DNA from: Umbilicaria muhlenbergii
Lineage: Eukaryota > Ascomycota > Lecanoromycetes > Umbilicariales > Umbilicariaceae
Length of the DNA stretch: 64,000 nucleotides
Direction of reading: 5' to 3'
Assembly: GCA_000611775.1 (NCBI GenBank)
Contig: KK106981.1
Span: 6,284,312-6,348,311 of the forward strand
Positions 13,634 to 24,389 of this stretch are shown here, in pieces. The stretch's first letter is position 1; every line of letters begins with the position of its first letter. Below the pieces are notes generated by a model. That model worked only from the letters and a program-made list of their open reading frames with translations, ran no database searches and was not told the origin of the DNA. The position numbers and the translations under genes were made by a program.

Positions 13634-14232
13634 TTACTCGTCCCAGTACACTTCAGCCTTGACCATTGGCTCCTGCTTCTTGATAACGCACGAAGAGAGT
13701 GCCTCAAACGCTGAAGCCTCGAAAGAATCGGTCATCTCGGCCATTCCTTCACTGTCATCGTCGCCAGTTTGCTCCTCCTTTACGGTTGGCTCTGGTTTGG
13801 TAAGTGGCTCGGCGTTTGTTGTCTGCTCGTCCATCGACATAGGTTCCGGTTTGGTAGGTGGCTCGACATTTGCAACCCGCTCGTCTATCGACATGGGTTC
13901 TGGCTTGACTGCCGCCGGCTCGTCATCGTCCTTCACCCTTTTCTCATGGTCTGCTTCGTGCTCGTGTTTCGGCTTCTTGTGACGTGGAACGTTGGGCCTT
14001 GGCCTCCGGGGAGCTGGTGGGACGCCTTCCATATGCTGTTTGAAACGTGAGAAGCGCATTCGAGCAGCGTGGCCATTGGTGATGTCTAGTTGGCCTGCCA
14101 CTTCGTTCCAGTCGATCTGTGCTGACCGTTAGTATGCAGACCAAATCTCGATAACCAGCCACAAACCGATTTTAGATCTAGTTGCTTCAGAATGGTGTAC
14201 AGGAACTTGCCCGTTGCGCCATCAGTGGGCAT
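13634..14232 (-). CDS. SML6: Myb-like domain protein with KPEPMS repeats
   Basis: Two exons (14232-14167, 14116-13634), 182 aa. The domain (residues 7-53: KFLYTILKQLDLKSIDWNEV, then ITNGHAARMRFSRFKQHMEG) is the form common in Pezizomycotina that I know as the fungal Myb-like DNA-binding domain (Myb_DNA-bind_8 type, from memory, unchecked). Helix 3 ending R.RFSRFK is the likely recognition helix. The intron is phase 0 before I-D-W. Then come PRRPRPNVPRHKKPKHEHE and a tail with three copies of a KPEP unit (VKPEPMSIDE, TKPEPMSMDE, TKPEPTVKEE). Best anchor for naming the whole array, as it is the least diverged member. Confidence 0.87.
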
Positions 14233-15330
14233 AGTCTTACTCCTTCGGAGGCTCGCCAGCTTGATGGATGCCAAAGGATAAGAGCTTGAGAGCTATTGCT
14301 TTAATACGAGCAGAAGCAGTGAACTGGGTTATCAAGACAAATTGGTGTACAAGCTTTGCTGCACAGTCCACAATGCTAAGCTAAGTACTGGGAGTGTTCT
14401 GAAGGATCTTAAGACAATTAAAATCGGTGATTGACGGCTTGAAATAAGTGGTCTACGTGAACGGCAACATCATGTCATCAGCAATAAGTTAAGTCCTTTA
14501 CAAAGTAATGATGCCTAACCACATCAAAAGAACAAAGGGTCAAACCTAGGGTGTAGCCCGCCTTGGCTTGATACGGTATGCTTGCTTCCGCGCGCTTGAG
14601 GCGGCAAAACGGCCGGCGGGAACGAAGCGCGCAGTGTCAAAACTAACGACATGCCCTCTTCGTACCCATCGCCGTGCTTTTTAGATGGATCCCAATGTGC
14701 CACATAGTTGTTCTTTGAGATTGATTTGACACAGCTGGGAATTGCCAATCGCTGGAGCCCACAGAGACACTGTGTTTGCTCTCCTTTGCACTGAGATGCA
14801 TGATACAAGCGTCCCGACTGCCTTGCAGCATGTAAGAACTTACAGAAGTTTTGATGCATGACAGGCATCAAGTACCCTTGTACTTGGCGGAAGGGAGAGC
14901 TCCACAGGGTATGCTAGACGAGGTAGCCAGATTGAGCTGATTACGTATTGAATAGCCGGGTCACTGACGCTGCAAGAGTCTGGCTTTGGTGTGGACTTGG
15001 TACATTCAACTGTTATGTCAGCTAGTCCTTCAAGTTTCAAGTTCCTGGTATTCATCGCATTGTTCCATTATACAGCAACTGCGTTAATTGGCTTGCTTGT
15101 GAATCTGGCTTCGGAATTGATTTGGTATTCACGGCGCTTGTCAAATTACCGCCCCCCACACTTGTTCCTTTCTATCTCACCTCATCGATATTGATCTTCC
15201 TCCATCTCTCATCCATCACTCCCTCTTCGACCCCACAACTCCTCAAGCTCATCCATCTCTACATACCTCAACGGCTATCTGCATCAATAAGCACAGATCT
15301 GCCTGCACCCTACCTTTGCAACTAGTCATC
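14233..15330. other. Divergent intergenic region SML6 / SML7
   Basis: Shared upstream region of SML6 (minus) and SML7 (plus), about 1.1 kb. The last 200 nt before SML7 are CT-rich (15160-15330), like the leaders of SML10 and SML12. No gene supported. Confidence 0.5.
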
Positions 15331-16028
15331 ATGCCAGAGAAATGGGACACCGCGCAGGAGCTTAAGCTCTTGTTGGGTATTATCGAGATCACGAACCCCA
15401 AGCCGCCCTCCTGGGATGAAGTGTCCGCCAAGATGGGATCTGGCTATTCCAAGGAAGCTTGTCGGTATGTAAGCCCACAGTCTATCATTGCGATGAGGAT
15501 CCTACTGTTACCGGATTCTGCTGCTGCGGTTCTACATTACAGCTCATGTAGCCATTACTACCATTTTCGACATGAAATAAACCTTGATGTCTGGTTCTTC
15601 CGTACTTCAGTGGCTTACATATGGTTGCCGCTGCTGTCTTTCTACTTTTGGGTCCTTTACAGCCGTATTCAGCGTCAGCTCACCTCTGCTCCAGTCAGCA
15701 TTACCACAAGCTCAAGAAAGATCCCGCCAAGAACGGCTCGCCTTCCACTCCCGCCGTTAACCCTACCAAAGCCGCTGCTGCCCCCAAGACCCCCAAGGCC
15801 GCCAAGAATAAGTCCACCAAAGCAGCTGGCACCAAGCGTAAGCGTGCTAAGAGCGTCGCTGCGAGCAACCACGACGGCGAGGAAGAGGATGCTACCGCGA
15901 CTATTGACGACAAAGATGAGGCTATTACTAAGAAGATCAAGACGGACCCCGGCCTTCGCCAGACCGAAATCATCAAGTCCGAAGAGAAGCTCGCGGATGG
16001 GAGTCTCGATCTTGCTCAAGATTCGTAA
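15331..16028 (+). CDS. SML7: small Myb/SANT-like domain protein
   Basis: Two exons (15331-15464, 15695-16028), 155 aa, starting MPEKWDTAQELKLLLGII. Helix 2 is SWDEVSAKMG and helix 3 SKEACRQHYHKLKKD, split in phase 2 by a 230-nt intron inside the Arg codon. The tail is Lys/Ala/Pro-rich (TPKAAKNKSTKAAGTKRKR), then acidic with IKTDPG and IIKSEEK. The stop TAA overlaps a perfect GTAAGT donor (16025-16030); splicing to the acceptor at 16179 would extend the protein by 12 residues (YVAWWEAVMDTF) to 16219. Both ends are possible; I give the simple one. Confidence 0.8.
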
Positions 16029-17173
16029 GTCGATGTACATGGGTCTCGAAAGTCATTGCTAATATGTACGAAGTCTCTACGAGTAAGAGCGTCTTCATGG
16101 AACGGTCACTGTTAGGCAAGCTTTGGGCTTTGTGGCGGTAGTGGTTCAGTGGCCTGACGAATTTTGTTCTTTGTTGCAGGTATGTTGCCTGGTGGGAGGC
16201 GGTCATGGATACCTTTTGAAAGCCATGCTCTGTAAAGCAGCTATCCTAGCGGCAGCATAAAGCAGTTGATTACATCCATACATGACACAATCCTTCACTG
16301 GTGATCTTTGCGAATGATCAACAGTACTGTGATAGACCCTGATAACCTGTGATGAAAGGGGTATACGGCGGCTGTGTTGGCCTTGGCGGCTAATTAGATA
16401 CGGCCAGCGACAACGTCCACTACCGCAGTCGTCCTTATTTGGGCGAGCTTCGTAGCCCACTGCATCCCACCTGGAGCAGGTTGCCTTTGTACTTGCGGGA
16501 CCACAATACCAGAATTCAGACCTGCAAACGGTCTACGACGAAGCACGAGATACTAATAGGCAGTAAAGCATGTGCGTTGACCTCGACTCTCAGAATATAC
16601 ATCTACTATTCTCCTCGACTGCATGGAGATTTACGGCGAGCTGTGCCCTCACTCTCTGCTGCTATTGATCCCTTTTGACGCTGAACCATGTTATGTCTTG
16701 TCTTCCTGTCGTTATCGCTCTGTCACAAATCAGATCTTTAATCTACCTGCCCTCTGAGCTGTTCTGCAAACCATGAGGCGTGCTAGCACCTGAACTACAA
16801 CGTCGAGGGAACAGGAGTCGATGGAGGATCCTGCCTTACTTCTCGACATCAAATAAGTATCTTTCTAGCCTTGAAATGCTGTTTCAGTGTTGTCATTCTA
16901 GCATTGATTTGTTGGTCCTCACGCGCATGATACAGTCTAGCGGGCAATACGGCAGCCGCTACTCAAAAGCAGATGTCAGGCATTTTCATTGGGAGTTCCA
17001 TGACCGAAAAGCAGCTCACCAGGCTGCAATATGCCGAGAATTTCGCCGAAAATCGTGTACCGAAATCCCTCCCATCCAGCCGATGAAAAGGAACCCAGAA
17101 TCCGCGCCTCAAACCCCCGAAAAGACCAAGAAACCCGGTCGTACAATCCCCAAACCCCTGCGCCTTCCCTCCA
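16029..17173. other. Intergenic between convergent SML7 and SML8, with a possible SML relic
   Basis: Contains the candidate extra intron/exon of SML7 (16025-16219) and, at about 16850-17010 on the plus strand, a stretch that reads like a worn SML domain (see findings). No intact gene supported. Confidence 0.45.
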
Positions 17174-18049
17174 TCAGACCATATCAAACGACTCTCCACG
17201 CCCATCCGCCGCCGACCCCATCATCATCCCCTGAAAAGCATTGCCATTCCCGCCTCCACACCCCGCGCCACCCGCACCACTCATGCCCCAATCCTCCATC
17301 CCCATCCCCTGCGTCCCGAAACTACTCATCATGTTCTCTTCCATCATGCTCGACCCACTACTCAGAATCTCCTCCTTCACGCCCCTCACCACATTCGCCG
17401 CCGCCCCGTTCTTCATCCGCTGCTTCGTCGGCGTGTTATTCGCCGACTTGTTGACTCTGCCGCCCAGAACCCCGGTCTCTTTCTTCACGGCGGTTTTGGG
17501 GGTGCGGGTTTTTTTCGGGGTGGCGATTTGGGAGCGGTGGATGATGTCGTGGCCGTCGAGTCCGTCTTTGATGGTTTCGGTGGCGGGGGTGGGGTAGGTG
17601 CTGCCTTCGGCTTCGGATTTGAGGGTGGCGGCTTCCCGCTTGATGATGCGGAAGCGGCCTTCGATGCTGTCGTAGGTGGCGCCTGAAGGGGTTAATTTGG
17701 GGGGGCTTGGGGGGATCGGGGGGTTGGGGGCGTACCTCGCCCGTACATAGCTGCTATACGGCGGTAGTCGAGCTGTGACGAGGGCGGACTGTTAGTCGAG
17801 GGTATGGAAGAGAGGCGAGACGATGATGACAAGATGGCAGAACTTGCTAGTTGATACAAGGCCAAGAGACAGAACAGATCTTGAAGTCGAGACGGTGTGA
17901 AAAGTATGTGAGAATCCTGTGGGAGCACACAGATGTGCGTGCTTAAGAGAATCGAAGAGAGGATGATACAGTACCTTCATATCTTGTGCAGCGACCATGG
18001 CAGCGAGGAGGCGAGTGAAAGAATCTTTGTGTTTCCAGTCGACCGGCAT
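17174..18049 (-). CDS. SML8: small Myb/SANT-like domain protein, Met/Gly tail
   Basis: Three exons (18049-17975, 17772-17736, 17682-17174), 206 aa, starting MPVDWKHKDSFTRLLAAMV. The middle exon is only 37 nt and codes LDYRRIAAMYGRG. Helix 3 is YDSIEGRFRIIKREA. It is the one member with introns at both conserved sites: phase 0 before L-D-Y and phase 1 within the Gly before helix 3. The tail has the basic TPKKTRTPKTAVKKE and GVKEE, then a Met- and Gly-rich end (MEENMMSSFGTQGMGMEDW). Unknown function; bridging gene structure links the two intron subgroups of the array. Confidence 0.83.
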
Positions 18050-19432
18050 CGTGGCGGTTACTTGAGCGTTAGACTTGTGCGAGGAGCGGATTATGACGTG
18101 GACGTGGTGGTTATATCGAGGTTGTGGTCAGTTATGGTGTCCAAGTGACTACTCTGAATGTTGTCAGGTTGAGATGGAAAGAGTGGGAGTAAGATGTGAT
18201 ACTTACTATGTGAACCTGATGTGTTCAGTTACAGGATTCGACAGATGGCCCAGTGGGATGAGAGATGACAAGGTGAGAACTTGTGTGACGTTGCAATAGA
18301 AAGGACCAGTCTATATTGTGGTAACAGAGCCAATCTCAACCAACCCACTCCTGCTATCCTTGAAATTAATCAACTTGCTGAGGTACGACCACTGGCAAAA
18401 GATCGAACCACACAACCACACGGGCAGTCCTCTTTCTAAGGCAGTCGTTACAAAATCCATCGTAGCCACCTGGACTTCCGCACAGATATACCCCCTCTCC
18501 CTCTCCCGGTCCTCTATGCCAAAAGCCTCCTCTAAAGCAGCACTTCACGCACCCCCTATCCCCCACCTCCACCAATCTGCAAATGTGACTCACTGCCTTT
18601 CCACAACATCAGCCTCCCCACACTCACAAACCCAGTCCTTGCTGCATCGTCGTACTGTACAAACGTACAGCCCTGATGTGCCGATCCCTCCAAGCCCGAT
18701 AGTCACCCCGGTGAAGTCAGTTGTGCGCTAGTACCTGACGCTTGTTATGCAGTGCGCCAATCCTTTTGCAGGGATGTCGAGGGCGAGGATCTGGAAATAA
18801 GTGCGATATAGCGGCGCACAGGCTGGGTAACGAGTACACAGGGTAGGGAGGATCGCTGGACTGCATGCCATCTCTTCTGAGATATTGGTTTGTTTGTCTG
18901 TTCATTCGTCATGTATGGTATCCAGAATATGAGTGGTCCTTTATCCGATGCATGTAGCAAACGAACCGCTGTGAGGACCAAAATATACTCGGCTAAGGAT
19001 GCTTATAAAGAGCACCCCATAACTAGCTAAGTACCACACCGCCACCAACGTTTACAGGGTTATGAGATTGATTGCATGCAGAACAACTCGATTGGGGTCG
19101 GGGTCAAGGGTCGTCTGCGCGTGCGGCCTGCCGGGGAAACGGCGGCAAAGCGGGGATGCAATGCAGGCACTTTACGCGGTGCAGGTTGATCGGGCAACGG
19201 GTGCATGGGTATGAGAGAGGTGTGGGGTCCATGGAGAGGGGTTTAGATTGGCAGATGATACTGTGGTAGGGGACTGGGGATTGATTGATGGTTTACGTAG
19301 TATGTGAGCCGAGATTTTCAGGGTTTATTGCTGGATTGCTAGATGGTAGACTGTAGTACCTCGTAGACTGCGTAAGATTGTGCTAGATCGGAATCCTAGG
19401 ACACCCCCATCTGCTGGCCATCACTCAGTGAT
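18050..19432. other. Intergenic within the SML array
   Basis: SML8 upstream region and SML9 3' flank, 1.4 kb. CT-rich plus strand at 18470-18630. No coding sequence supported. Confidence 0.5.
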
Positions 19433-20295
19433 TCAAGCTTCCATAGGGACATCTTCGTCTATCTCGCCACCCTCAAACGCGGAATCCTCAGCCGCGGAGT
19501 CCTCGCTAGAGTTTGCAGCTTCCCCGAAGACCTTTCCCCCTTCTCCGTCGGTGTCAGCGTCCATGGTCGCAAACGGGTCGTCAAGGTGGGCGTAGTCGGT
19601 CTGTGAAATCTTGCGGGGAGAGGCACGCTTCTTCAGGACTCGACCGGCAAAAACCTTGTTCATAGCAGAGGAACTTGCGGTCTTGGTGGCCGGGGTGGGA
19701 GTTTCGGACTCAGTCTTGACGGTGATGGTGTCCTGATTGCAAGGGGTCTCTGGTGGAGTGCTAGATTGGGTGTGAAGATCGTTAGGTGATGCGTTGAGTT
19801 CATTGGATGAGGAAATAGTAGGCTCCATGTTCCCCTCCTGATCGCCATAGTTCTCTTTCTTGGTGAGGTTCCTAGTGATGGCTTTCTTAGATTGACCTTT
19901 GCTGGTGGATGGAGCAGGGCGGCGATTGGTGGTGATTGGTGTAGGTGTCGCAGTCAAACCCATCTTGGCGGCGTTCTTGCGGATTGCGCTCATCTTCGTT
20001 TGGATGCAGGAACCGGGAATATCAGGGCCTGAAATGTGTCAGCAGAATTGACCGATTCAGCGTGGGAATGAGCAGCTGTAGGAAACAGAGGTTGTTTATG
20101 CGTAGCCCTGTAGTGTATGGAAGAAGCCGGGGAGTGTATTAAAGGAAGTTCATGAAGGTAGCTGTTGCTCAACTTACCGAAGATAGCTGCCACGGCTGCA
20201 TGATTAACCTTAATATCGTGAACAGTCAAGATAGCAAGCAACAGCTTTGCTTCATTATCCGCCGTCCACGAAATGATCGTTTGTCCTTTCGGCAT
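19433..20295 (-). CDS. SML9: small Myb/SANT-like domain protein
   Basis: Two exons (20295-20178, 20028-19433), 237 aa, starting MPKGQTIISWTADNEAKLLL. Helix 2 is VNHAAVAAIFG; the 149-nt intron splits the following Gly codon in phase 1, as in SML8, SML11 and SML12; helix 3 is CIQTKMSAIRKNAAKMG. The tail holds a basic GQSKKAITRNLTKKE, a Ser/Thr/Pro-rich region with TVKTESETPT, a second basic patch RVLKKRASPRK and a strongly acidic C-terminus (EDSAAEDSAFEGGEIDEDV). Nuclear protein of unknown role by inference. Confidence 0.83.
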
Positions 20296-22228
20296 TGTTT
20301 GGTGGTTCTACGATGAACTTGATAACGAAATTCCTAGTGAGCGAAGATCTAAAAAAGTTTTGCGCTGATGGATTGGATGATATTTAGGAAGTGACAGGAG
20401 GACTGGACAGAACTGTATTGAAGTATTATAAGCGAGACCTGAGATGGAATAACAAGAGGAAATGAAGTGCAGAAATAGAGCTCAAGAACTCAACGATCCA
20501 AAGGTGATGGTAGATGCAAGTCAAACCACTTGACGTTATCAGTGTTGATATCACTTACTGCTGGTCAGGACTTATGGCGGTGAATGTTGTATCAAGCTCT
20601 AGATACTATGGGGAAGATGAGCGTTGATCAAACTAGGACTTGGAAGAGTTGTATGATGAGATGAAAGTAATTAGGAGGTAGAGAAACGATGGACAAGTGA
20701 GGTCAAAATCAGATCGTGAACTTGGAGGAGTGGCTGGGGATCCACAATGTAATCAAAGCTAGTTTCAGGAACCCCCAGGAATGCTTTCACGACCAGGTGG
20801 CACTTGACAATACCACATAGGAGAACAGCCAACTCGAGAGGACGCAGTATTATGCATGAGAGTCGACAACGAACGTTATCAAAATCGGGGCACAACGGTC
20901 AAGGGACTGCAAGAAAAGCCTTGGAACTGAGTATAGAACGCAAGCGCCTATCACGCAATTACAAAACCACAAGAGCAAACAGGAAGTCGGGTTATCTACC
21001 TATTTACAAACCACACAACACAGTATATCTCTTTTCTCGAACATAATTCTGCAAAGCCGTGATCATATCGACGGTCGCGAATACACCATTCGAGATCGAG
21101 GCTGCAGGTCGCGAATGATTATCCGCCACTCTACACATTTGCGTTATCGTCGGGAATCCTCATCCAACAAGTGCCTGCATAGCAATGCCGGGCCCATGCA
21201 CAGGCGTCCAGGTACTTGAAGCAAATCCACGGTCGACCGACCCCTGGCAGGTTCCTCCAGCGTGAACTCGAAGGGTTACCGGGAGAAGTTCCGCCCAGCC
21301 GGCGCTCAAGCCCCTCGAAAGCGACATACTCACACCGCCATACCTCTCCCCAAACCTGCAATCTCCTCTGCATTGCTTTGCCGCCGGTATCAGTGACTCA
21401 TATCCCACCATGCATGTCGAAAAGAAGGCTACAGATAGGCGTCAAGGTGACGGGGGAGGTTGAAGCAAGCTTCACGGACTACTGTAGCCGAAGTCTGCCG
21501 ATGGGTGTCAGGGGCCGCCGACTGGGCTGAGTGCTTGCATGCTTAGCGCGACATGGGGAAAACCATGCTTGAACGACATCTCAGGGCTTCGACCTTGGCA
21601 GGTGGAGATTGTCGTCGTCTACGGTGGCGTGCGTTGCCTGAAAGCATGGCGATCTTGTTTTATTGCCTTTCTCATCATGATAGGGTGGTGGCCATTATCT
21701 GGCGGTGCTGCACTAGAATTGAACCTTCACATGCGCGCCCCTGAGTGCTTGGCCCAGAATTGACTCTGGATGTTCATGCGGGGATACTTCGAGCTATTGG
21801 CTATCTGTAATTTCCTATAGCTGTGTGCTCCATCAGTTCGCATCTGCACTGTGATGCCGCTGCTTTTGACAAATTGCAACTGCCATCGTCAAACCCACTC
21901 CCACTGCCATGCCCCACAAGATTGCATCAACACTCGTTTATCTCACTCCGTGGCCTTGACCTTCGAACCTACAGCTTGAGATCTCACTTCCTGTTCCTCG
22001 AATTTCAGCATCTTTTTACACTCTCTACATTTATCACCCTCCCTTGAACTATCAGTTCAACTGCATCTATTTTCAAGGAAGAACAAACAATTCTAAGATC
22101 AAAGTAAGTCATTCTACCTCAAACAACTGGATTCTATCTTCCTCAACTCCGATACACCAAGAACTACATTGAAGCTAACAACATCCCCCAGCTTTCCAGA
22201 CTCTTCAATCTCGATCCAAGCTGTCAAA
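20296..22228. other. Divergent intergenic region SML9 / SML10
   Basis: 1.9 kb shared upstream region. The right end holds the SML10 leader with a probable 5' UTR intron. Other open frames are short and unrelated to known families. Confidence 0.5.
22104..22191 (+). other. Probable 5' UTR intron of SML10
   Basis: GTAAGT donor at 22104, GCTAAC branch point and CCCCCAG acceptor ending at 22191, 37 nt before the SML10 ATG. Sequence signals only. Confidence 0.55.
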
Positions 22229-23291
22229 ATGCCTGTCAAGTGGACCCCCGAGATGGACCAACTTGTAAGTCCGTTCTCACCTCCCCATCAACTCTCACTT
22301 CCCGCACATTCCACTTCCACAGATCCCGTCAGCCCCTCCACACTCCGCCTCCGCACTCACTTCCACTCCCTCACACCCCTCTCTAACCTTACCTCCCCTA
22401 CCGCCCACTCTCATCCAAACTAACCTCCTCCCCTTAGCTCCTTCTCAAGATCCTCGAAACCTGTGACGTTAATGCCGACGCTAAAAAGATCTCCACCGCC
22501 TGGCGTAAGTCTCCCAACCTATACCCTCTCCAACCCCCATCCCTTCTCCCCTCCCTTTCTTCCCTCCTATCTCATCCTTCTCCTCCTCCTATCTCATCCC
22601 TTCTCCCCTCCCCTTTACTCCTCCGTCCCCAATCGTACCCCCATACCCATCCCCATCGACTAACCCCTTCCTCCCCCCGTTAGCAACCGACTGTCCCAAC
22701 GGCCTCCCCACCGCCCGCGCCATCACCGAACGCCTCGTAAAAATCCGCGACTCCGCCAAGAAAAACGGCGCCGGCCACTTTAACATCTCCTCTGCGCAGA
22801 GCAAAGGCACCGGGACCAAGCGTGCGGGGGGTGGTACGCCGCGGAAACCTCGCGCTGCCAATGGTTCCGGGATACCGGGGAGTGGTGCGGGTAAGCGCAA
22901 GCGCAACGGAGGTGCGGGTGGGAATGCGAATGGGAGTGGGAAGGATATAAACGGCCATGAGGGCGCGGAGAATGAGGATGACGAAGAGGTCGTGGATGTG
23001 AAGCTCCCCAAGACGGAAGATGAAGACGAGGCGGATGTGTTTTGGGCCGGAAAGGCTGGGCTGGGACGTGTTGGGAACGGGAATGGGGTTGGTGCTACTG
23101 CGAATGGGGACGGGGATTCGAAAGACTTTGTGGTGAACGTTGATGAGGTAGGTGGGGACGGGGAGGATTGTATGCACAAGAGCCCGGCGAAGCGTGCGAA
23201 GAGGGAGGGAACGAGTAAGGTGGATGGGTATGGCAGTGATGGGCAGGTAGGGGGGGACCGCAGTGTGAGTGAGTTTGCGGATGTGGCTTGA
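22229..23291 (+). CDS. SML10: small Myb/SANT-like domain protein
   Basis: Three exons (22229-22264, 22438-22504, 22684-23291), 236 aa. MPVKWTPEMDQLLLLKILET is the clearest W-T-P-E start of the array. Intron 1 (phase 0) follows DQL; intron 2 (phase 1) splits the Pro codon before helix 3, ARAITERLVKIRDSAKKNG. Both introns are very C/T-rich on the coding strand. The tail is Gly/Asn/Lys-rich (KRAGGGTPRKPRAA, AGKRKRNGG), acidic (ENEDDEEVVDVKLPKTEDED) and again basic near the end (SPAKRAKREG). Only SML7, SML10 and SML12 lie on the plus strand. Likely nuclear; function unknown. Confidence 0.85.
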
Positions 23292-23712
23292 GCTTGAGGA
23301 GGGGGGTGCGAGGTGTTGCTCGAGGAGGATGTGCGGAATGTTTGGAGAGCGGTCTTTATGGTTTGGAGAGGTTGTGGCTACCTAGCTCAGGGAGGGGTGG
23401 CTGCAGCTCTTTATGTGCGCGGGGGCGGTGGGTTCGTTCAATGCGATTGATTGCTATTATCGTGGCGATTTTCCAGTCACTTGATGAAGAGCTAAGTCAC
23501 ACAGATCTCGTTCATGGGTTCGACTAAGTTTGAATGTGGATGACGTTGCTACCTTCACGATGATCCTCCGGTCGCTTGGAGAAGGACTAAATCACAAATC
23601 TCCTCCCTATATTAAACTAAATCGCAATGTGAATGACCAAGTCCCCTTGACTCTTCTTAGACATGTGGACTGGGAGATATCCAACCGTAAAAAGCTCCAC
23701 TTCAGCTCAAAG
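23292..23712. other. Intergenic between convergent SML10 and SML11
   Basis: 421 nt of 3' flanks; nothing else seen. Confidence 0.6.
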
Positions 23713-24389
23713 TCACTCCTCAGCACCCCCGTCGGCTAGGAATTTCCCGTTCTCAAGCTTGATTCGCTTCCCGGTCTCCATCTTTTCCACCTTCAGCCCC
23801 TCTTCTTCATCGTCGGCAGCATCCTGAGACCCTCCTGATGCCTTAGCGTCACCACTCGCATTGCGTTTGGTGCCTTTCTTCGCAGGGGACTTGGTGGCGT
23901 TGGTGGGAGTCTTGGTGCCGGCGGCTTTGGTTGGTGTCTTCGGTCCTTTCTTAGTGGTGCTCTTTGGGACTGCGCCGTCAGCTGAGGCTGCGCTGGTGGG
24001 ATCGACGTCTCCTTTCTCGGCCTTCTCTTTCAACTTCTGGATGTGCTTCTTGACGGCGAGCGCAGTAACATCTATGAAAGTTGTAAGCGTTGGGTGTGCT
24101 GATGGGATGCCGGGGTTAGGGTCAAGTGGTGGGAGCATGTGGGGTCGAGCGCTTGAGGTACTTACCAGCACCGGTCGCAGTAGCCAAGGCGGCATAGTCC
24201 AACTTGATCTCATGTGTCTTGAGGATATTCAGCAGAAGCTGTTCGCAATGTCAGTAGGGTGCTTAACGATGTGAGGTTGAGATATGAGAGATAGCAATGA
24301 TAGGATACAGGATATTGGGCGAGGAAAGGGATGTCGTGATGGTCTTGACTTACCTGAACATCCGCTTCGTTGGTCCAGTTCATAGGCAT
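23713..24389 (-). CDS. SML11: small Myb/SANT-like domain protein
   Basis: Three exons (24389-24354, 24238-24166, 24071-23713), 155 aa, starting MPMNWTNEADVQLLLNIL. Intron 1 is phase 0 right before LLL, intron 2 phase 1 before helix 3 (LAVKKHIQKLKEKAEKG), matching SML10 and SML12. Helix 2 is KLDYAALATATG, nearly the same as SML2 (KIDYAAVTAALG). The tail is a lysine-rich stretch with repeated TP/KTP units (KGPKTPTKAAGTKTPTN) recalling linker-histone tails, then EEEGLKVEKMETGKRIKLE, with a SUMO-consensus-like LKVE. A second ATG two codons downstream could also serve. Function unknown. Confidence 0.84.

Noticed and set aside
22589-23179. 196-aa minus-strand frame opposite SML10
   Set aside because: Shadow of SML10 exon 3 and its C/T-rich intron; Pro/Ser/Phe-rich with no domain.
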